NCBI GenBank assembly: GCA_007131435.1
Contig: SLQM01000114.1
Span: 1 to 10,352, forward strand
Source of the DNA: Syntrophomonadaceae bacterium
GTDB taxonomy: Bacteria > Bacillota > Dethiobacteria > DTU022
Length of the DNA stretch: 10,352 bases
Direction: 5' to 3'
Part shown: one piece after another, positions 6,468 to 10,352 of the stretch
Numbering within the stretch: position 1 is the stretch's first letter
Layout of the letters: each line of letters starts with the position of its first letter
Program-made: the position numbers and the translations under genes
Notes under the pieces: generated by a model
What the model was told of the DNA's origin: nothing
What the model saw: only the letters and a program-made list of their open reading frames with translations
Databases searched by the model: none

Positions 6468-6585
6468 GCTTCCCCATTTGTAAAATCCATATCAACATTT
6501 TTATGTTAAACTTTCGCTACCAGCAACCGTGCAGACAAAACTTCGCTCGCTGATCGCTCAGGCTGGAACTTTAGTTATTAAAAAG

Positions 6586-7773
6586 TTAAGTTAGAGGCTT
6601 TAGTGTGCTGAAATAATTTTCGAGCCGGCGGACCCCTTCGGCCAGGGTTCCCATATCGCAAGCATAAGATATACGAATATAACCTTCCGCACCACTGCCA
6701 AAATCTATGCCGGGAGTAATTGCCACACCGGCTTCTTCGAGGATGCGAAAAGCAAAAGAATAGGAATCATTAGTATATTTTTTCACGTTAGCCATCATAT
6801 AGAAGGCCCCATCGGGAGCTTTAGCCGGTGCAATACCCATCTTTTCCAGGGCGCGATAAAGATATAAACGCCTCTCATTATAGCTGCTGAAACGTTTCTC
6901 TAAAACTTCAGGGTTTTCCCTGAGGGCAGCGATACCAGCTGCCTGGATGAACGCACAGGCGCAGATGAAAAGATTCTGTTGTAGTTTCTGTAAATTGCGG
7001 ATCAAATCATGGGGCGCAACCAGGTAGCCCAGGCGCCACCCGGTCATAATATTACGCTTGGAAAAACCATTAATTACAATTGCTCTATCTGTATATTCAA
7101 GAATTGAATGATCTTTCCCTGTATAATTAATTCCATGATAAACTTCATCTGAGATTATAAATTTACCAAGCCCTGCTAAACCCTGAAGCTCCTTTTCTCT
7201 TAACACAGCACCGGTGGGGTTAGCAGGAGAATTGATCAATATAGCTTTTACTTTTTCCCCTGAATACTTTTCAACATCCTGTGGCTGAAGGCGGAAGGCT
7301 TCTTCTTCCCTGACCGGGACATATAAGGGCTCTGCCCCAATATAATTGACAAAATTAGGATAGCAGGCATAGTAAGGGTTGGGCATTAACAGCTGGTCAC
7401 CTTTTTCGAGAAGAGCCGAAAAAGCCAACAGCATGGCGGGAGAAGAACCAGATGTAATAATTACCTGCTCCGGATCGATATTTACATCATAATTACTCTT
7501 GTAGTAACGGGCAACTTCTGCTCTAAGTTCCGGTTTTCCCAGGCTGTGAGTATAACCGGTGTCATTAAGGCGGATTGCTTCCATTGCTGCTTCTTTTATA
7601 GGGGAAGGAGTTTCACCGCCCGGTTCACCAACCTCCATGTGAACAATTGAGGCACCTGCAGCCTCAAGCTGCTGCGCCTTTTCAAGTACCTCCATCGCCA
7701 AAAAAGGTTTGACTTGAAGCACCCTGGCAGGGGTTGATACATTTTCCTGGGGGAAGGAACATGATGCGCTCAT
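6586..7773 (-). CDS. Pyridoxal-phosphate-dependent aminotransferase, class I/II
   Basis: A 395-residue fold-type I aminotransferase of the AspC/AlaT-like subgroup. It transfers an amino group between an amino acid and a 2-oxo acid in the cytosol. Key residues are visible: SPANPTG with Asn185, ISDEVYHG with Asp209 and Tyr212, the PLP Schiff-base Lys239 in GFSKRNIMTGWRLGY, and the carboxylate-binding Arg368 in IRISY. An N-terminal tail of about 20 residues precedes the conserved region. The ATG at 7771-7773 has AGAGGTG upstream with good spacing, and the gap to the CBS gene is only 14 bp, so they share a transcript. The substrate (aspartate, alanine, aromatic or other) cannot be decided from the sequence, and nothing ties it to thiamine synthesis. 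Confidence 0.93.
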   Translation of the reverse strand: MSASCSFPQENVSTPARVLQVKPFLAMEVLEKAQQLEAAGASIVHMEVGEPGGETPSPIKEAAMEAIRLNDTGYTHSLGKPELRAEVARYYKSNYDVNIDPEQVIITSGSSPAMLLAFSALLEKGDQLLMPNPYYACYPNFVNYIGAEPLYVPVREEEAFRLQPQDVEKYSGEKVKAILINSPANPTGAVLREKELQGLAGLGKFIISDEVYHGINYTGKDHSILEYTDRAIVINGFSKRNIMTGWRLGYLVAPHDLIRNLQKLQQNLFICACAFIQAAGIAALRENPEVLEKRFSSYNERRLYLYRALEKMGIAPAKAPDGAFYMMANVKKYTNDSYSFAFRILEEAGVAITPGIDFGSGAEGYIRISYACDMGTLAEGVRRLENYFSTLKPLT

Positions 7774-7787
7774 GGCTGCACACCTCT

Positions 7788-8216
7788 TTATCTATTTACT
7801 CTTTCTTCCTCTTTTTCCTTGATCAGCTCAGCACAGTATTCAATTATCTCCCTGCGCCTGATTATACCGATAAAAATACCCTGATCATCAACAACGGGCA
7901 CAAAATTTTGACCACTTGCCAACGTAAGCAGGTCAACTACTCTTGAATCAATACGCACAGGTTGATTCCGCGAATGCTGGGTAATATCTTTTAGCGCTAT
8001 CTTTTCCATACCGTTAAGATCTAATCCGGGAGAATTCTTGATTTTCCACAATAAATCTCCCTCGGTTATAGTTCCGGCATAATAACCCTGTTCATCTACC
8101 ATGGGAACCGCCGTATGGCTATGCCGTTCCATTCTTTCCAGCGCCTGCCTGAGGGTTGTTTTTGGGGTCAGGCAAACAACTTCGCTCTTTGGAGTCAAAA
8201 AAAAAGCTACCTTCAT
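7788..8216 (-). CDS. Tandem CBS-domain protein
   Basis: A 142-residue stand-alone CBS pair (Bateman module), a family common in Clostridia that starts with the same kind of FFLTPKSEV segment. CBS1 covers about residues 8-58 and ends with GTITEGDLL, which retains the T-x-x-D adenosyl-phosphate contact (Thr51, Asp54). CBS2 covers about 78-128, but the equivalent site reads R-R-R-E (120-123), so one nucleotide site may be lost or altered. The C-terminal tail is highly charged (KEKEEERVNR). A GAAGGG site lies 12 nt upstream and the gene starts 6 bp after the GNAT stop, so translation is probably coupled. It probably senses an adenine nucleotide (AMP, ATP, c-di-AMP or SAM are the usual ligands) and regulates a partner. 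A run of nine T at codons 4-7 is a possible slippage site. Confidence 0.9.
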   Translation of the reverse strand: MKVAFFLTPKSEVVCLTPKTTLRQALERMERHSHTAVPMVDEQGYYAGTITEGDLLWKIKNSPGLDLNGMEKIALKDITQHSRNQPVRIDSRVVDLLTLASGQNFVPVVDDQGIFIGIIRRREIIEYCAELIKEKEEERVNR

Positions 8217-8222
8217 ATACTA

Positions 8223-8624
8223 TCAAAACCCTTCATTTTCATGATCAATCATTCCGCCGCTAATAATTCTAAATCCTGCCTTCCGGTACAAGTCAGTCAA
8301 TTCAGGCTCGAATAGCACATTTACTGTTTTAATCCGGTCGGCCTTAGTTCGTCTAATAATAATTTTTAATAATTTAAGGGCTATGCCATATCGCTGGTAG
8401 TCAGGATGAACAAGTAAATTACGGATAAAGGCATCATCTACCCCATCGCTGATTACATCTACAAAACCAACCAGGTTTTCATGATCATAGCAGGCTGCTG
8501 TTGAATAAGTGTTGCCAATTATTTTTTCCAGCTGTTTTTCTCTTGCATCCCAGCCCACAGCTACTCTAAGCCGGGCTACATCATCAGGTTTTAAAACAGG
8601 ACTTTCAACAAACCGTAAATGCAA
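8223..8624 (-). CDS. GNAT-family N-acetyltransferase
   Basis: A small single-domain acetyl-CoA-dependent transferase. The acetyl-CoA loop is RNLLVHPDYQRYGIALKLL (Q/R-x-x-G-x-A form, QRYGIA), and the C-terminal LYRKAGF motif is typical of the fold. I place the start at the TTG at 8622-8624 (133 residues) because a strong GAGGTG lies 7 nt before it. In-frame ATGs at 8639 (138 residues) and 8657 (144 residues) have no convincing site, and the 8657 ATG overlaps a TATAAT-like sequence. Its neighbours are a CBS protein and a sirtuin, so protein lysine acetylation is a possible role (inference). Small-molecule acetylation is equally possible from sequence alone. Confidence 0.88.
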   Translation of the reverse strand: MHLRFVESPVLKPDDVARLRVAVGWDAREKQLEKIIGNTYSTAACYDHENLVGFVDVISDGVDDAFIRNLLVHPDYQRYGIALKLLKIIIRRTKADRIKTVNVLFEPELTDLYRKAGFRIISGGMIDHENEGF

Positions 8625-8631
8625 ATTTCCA

Positions 8632-8637
8632 CACCTC
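8632..8637 (-). promoter_or_regulatory. Shine-Dalgarno that favours a TTG start for the GNAT gene
   Basis: GAGGTG on the minus strand is 7 nt upstream of TTG (8622-8624). It lies inside the longer readings that begin at 8639 or 8657, neither of which has its own comparable site. Confidence 0.5.
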
Positions 8638-8683
8638 ATTAAAGACCCGAGAGCCATTATAACATATTACATTATAAACATCA

Positions 8684-8863
8684 TTATTCTTCGCGGTTAC
8701 GAACAAACAGGAAGTAAAGATAAACCAGGAATAAACCTACCAGTATTGAAATAACCAGGCTATAAGTGTCAATCTTAACCTTATCTGAAGTTAAGATTAG
8801 AAAAGCGCCAATTAGACCGACAATCAGGAGGGCAGCGCTTTGCAATTTTTCTTTTACCTGCAT
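8684..8863 (-). CDS. Small two-helix membrane protein (59 residues)
   Basis: A short frame between the sirtuin and GNAT genes. It starts with ATG at 8861-8863 preceded by GGAGG (8873-8877) at 9-nt spacing and ends with TAA at 8684. The product begins MQVKEKLQSAALLIVG and has two hydrophobic segments, about residues 10-25 and 35-54, separated by a short polar turn (SDKVKID). It ends in VRNREE, so both ends are probably cytoplasmic. It lies in the same direction as its neighbours, 32 bp after the sirtuin stop. I do not recognise a family. The strong ribosome-binding site, regular hydrophobic pattern and operon position support a real gene; its role is unknown. Confidence 0.78.
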   Translation of the reverse strand: MQVKEKLQSAALLIVGLIGAFLILTSDKVKIDTYSLVISILVGLFLVYLYFLFVRNREE

Positions 8864-8895
8864 TATTATAGTCCTCCGTTAGTATTATTTATAAT

Positions 8896-9642
8896 CTATT
8901 TTTCAAGCTGCTGCATCAGGTCGCCCAAGGTATCGCTAATACCTTCCCTGATAACTACTTCTGCTCTCTGGTCATAATCGGTTGGCTGCCGGTTAATGAT
9001 AGAAAGATTAGCTGCCAGGCGGGGCAAATCTGCCACCGGAAATACAACTAAACTACTGCCTACCACCAGCATAAAATCACATTCTGCCTGTACCCGGTGC
9101 TGCAGTTCAAAAAAGAATGTCGGCATGGGATCACCAAAAAGCACTACATCAGGCCTCAGCATACTATAGCAATTATGACAGACAGGAGGAATACGTTTCA
9201 GTTCTACCTGCTGGACCAGTTCCTCGAAAGGGTACTTCTTTTTACAACCAAGGCAGTAACCGGTTCGCAGGTGGCCATGAACTTCCCACACATTTTTAGA
9301 ACCTGCTTTTACATGCAAGCCATCAATATTCTGGGTAATAAGCCCTTTTATATATCCTTTTTCCTCCATTTGAGCCAAAATTACATGTCCTTTATTGGGC
9401 TCGGCCGCTGAAATCTTGGCAAATCGGCTAAAACCGGCTTCATAAAACAGGCGTGGATTTTCATGCAGGACATCGACAGATGAAACTGCAATGGGATCAA
9501 CCTTTTCCCATAGTCCGGTTCCAGGAGAACGGAAATCAGGTATACCACTGTCAGTGCTAATTCCTGCACCGGTAAGAACGTATATATTATCATGCTCTTT
9601 TATCAATTCAGCGAGGCGCTCTAACTGTTCTTGATAATTCAT
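8896..9642 (-). CDS. NAD-dependent protein deacetylase (Sir2 family)
   Basis: A 248-residue cytosolic sirtuin that removes acyl groups from lysines while consuming NAD+. Visible elements are the NAD loop TGAGIS (24-29), GIPDFRS (33-39), TQNIDGLH (103-110), catalytic His122 in VHG, the zinc ligands Cys130, Cys133, Cys155 and Cys158, GSS at 195-197 and the terminal INRQP (216-220). FGDPMP (169-174) replaces the commoner FGE-x-x-P. The Tyr-x-x-Arg pair that marks CobB/SIRT5 desuccinylases is incomplete (Tyr67 but Gly70), which favours deacetylase activity (inference). GGAGG at 9651-9655 lies 8 nt before the ATG. It precedes genes for a small membrane protein, a GNAT and a CBS protein on the same strand. 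Confidence 0.95.
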   Translation of the reverse strand: MNYQEQLERLAELIKEHDNIYVLTGAGISTDSGIPDFRSPGTGLWEKVDPIAVSSVDVLHENPRLFYEAGFSRFAKISAAEPNKGHVILAQMEEKGYIKGLITQNIDGLHVKAGSKNVWEVHGHLRTGYCLGCKKKYPFEELVQQVELKRIPPVCHNCYSMLRPDVVLFGDPMPTFFFELQHRVQAECDFMLVVGSSLVVFPVADLPRLAANLSIINRQPTDYDQRAEVVIREGISDTLGDLMQQLEK

Positions 9643-9672
9643 TTCTTATCCTCCAGGATATGTTTAATAAAG

Positions 9673-10352
9673 CTAAGCTTTAATTCCAGTGCCCCTTGGG
9701 GAGCAAAAAGATATTTTTGAACGCTCCTGTAATACAGGTTTCCTGACATTAATAATATCGTAAAAGTCAAACCATGGCGAGTAGTTAAAACCATTTTCCC
9801 GACAGATTATTTCCAGCTCATCCCTGGGGCAGATATGGTCGCTCCATGATGCTCCAAACCGATCATTGCTGCCATCACCAATATATATGACAGGGATGCC
9901 TTTTTCTTTCAAGTCAAGCACATGGGCAGCTTTGCAATTGCCACACACGGTGCAGATATTATGCGCATGGGGGGTTATAACCTGTAGCTTTCCATCCTGG
10001 TCAATAAAAGTGTCGTTCCTATATATATGATCCACTTTATGCAAAAGATTATGCTTTTCAAGGATAGGTTCAATGTAAAAACCAAAACCGTCACTGGCAA
10101 TCAGCACCGGGCTGCCCTGTTTACTGGCATGATCAAGAAAGCTTTCAAACCCCGGGCGGATAATTGCCCACTGCAAAGACTTTGCCAGTAAAAGATCCAT
10201 ATCCCGGGGCAGGCTTTTTGCAATACTCTGAAGCCAGACCTTGATCGGAATCTCTTTGTTTCTATATCTATTTTCTATCTCCATAAAAACAGTTCCGCCA
10301 AAAAAAACAGCCAGCTCGGAAGATAAATCTCTTGTAGTTATTGTTCCATTAA
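9673..10352 (-). CDS. HAD-family phosphatase (MtnX/phosphoserine phosphatase-like), N terminus outside window
   Basis: The frame stays open to the window edge, so the ATG at 10284 is internal and the true start lies beyond position 10352; 225 complete codons are visible. The first visible residues are NGTITTRDL, the position of HAD motif I (normally D-x-D-G-T), so the second catalytic Asp reads as Asn. Motif II is LIASDG, motif III Lys is in CGNCKAAHVLDLKEKG, and motif IV is IGDGSNDRFGA. A Cys-x2-Cys-x2-Cys-Lys cluster (CTVCGNCK) is present in the loop before motif III. The architecture fits HAD-IB phosphatases of small metabolites such as MtnX. It is upstream of the sirtuin by 30 bp in the same direction. 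Substrate and activity are undetermined. Confidence 0.85.
   Translation of the reverse strand, partial: NGTITTRDLSSELAVFFGGTVFMEIENRYRNKEIPIKVWLQSIAKSLPRDMDLLLAKSLQWAIIRPGFESFLDHASKQGSPVLIASDGFGFYIEPILEKHNLLHKVDHIYRNDTFIDQDGKLQVITPHAHNICTVCGNCKAAHVLDLKEKGIPVIYIGDGSNDRFGASWSDHICPRDELEIICRENGFNYSPWFDFYDIINVRKPVLQERSKISFCSPRGTGIKA

Noticed and set aside
6494..6510. AACAT/ATGTT repeat before thiN sharing ATGTTAAA with the DUF362 operator
   Set aside because: Only one half-site of about 9 bp matches and the other arm diverges; such similarity is expected by chance in A/T-rich DNA.
8656..8676. Two TATAAT sequences before the GNAT gene as internal promoters
   Set aside because: Neither has a recognisable -35 box at 16-18 bp, and the genes around are closely packed on the same strand, so readthrough is enough.
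9097..9411. Plus-strand open frame of about 100 codons inside the sirtuin gene
   Set aside because: It lies antisense to strongly conserved sirtuin motifs, has no ribosome-binding site and no recognisable protein features.

Overview
The window reads as chromosomal DNA from a low-to-moderate G+C bacterium (by eye about 40-45% G+C), most likely a Firmicute of the Clostridia type. The evidence is strong AGGAGG/GAGGTG-type ribosome-binding sites before most genes, sigma-A-like promoters, a terminator-type TPP riboswitch, and tight same-strand gene strings. I see no rRNA, tRNA, transposase, phage gene or CRISPR array. The content is metabolic and housekeeping.

Left part (1-2445, minus strand): a two-gene operon of a DUF362-family protein followed by a low-specificity L-threonine aldolase (ltaE). 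Its likely promoter is centred on a perfect inverted repeat (14-bp arms, 8-bp spacer, 2480-2515), which looks like the operator of an unidentified repressor.

Middle (2446-5806, plus strand): a divergent region without genes, then a sigma-A promoter (2817-2845), a TPP riboswitch (about 2863-2955) with an intrinsic terminator (2967-3000), and a four-gene uptake operon. Its products are a small MTH1187-type thiamine-binding protein, the permease ThiX, the lipoprotein binding protein ThiY and the ATPase ThiZ. The operon should be on when TPP is scarce and import a thiamine pyrimidine precursor or breakdown product (HMP/formylaminopyrimidine type).

Right part (5798-10352, minus strand): a long string read leftward: a HAD-family phosphatase (cut by the window edge), a Sir2-type deacetylase, a 59-residue two-helix membrane protein, a GNAT acetyltransferase, a CBS-pair protein, a class I/II aminotransferase and thiamine pyrophosphokinase (thiN). 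thiN converges on thiZ with a 9-bp overlap of coding ends. ThiN makes TPP, the ligand that shuts off the facing uptake operon. The sirtuin/GNAT/CBS trio resembles in composition the acuABC protein-acetylation operon of Bacillus, with a sirtuin in place of the AcuC deacetylase.

Nothing here is clearly a new defence or mobile system. The points most worth a second look are the operator palindrome on the DUF362-ltaE promoter, the apparent antiterminator logic of the riboswitch, the acu-like gene set with its overlooked small membrane protein, and an Asp-to-Asn change in the catalytic motif of the HAD protein.
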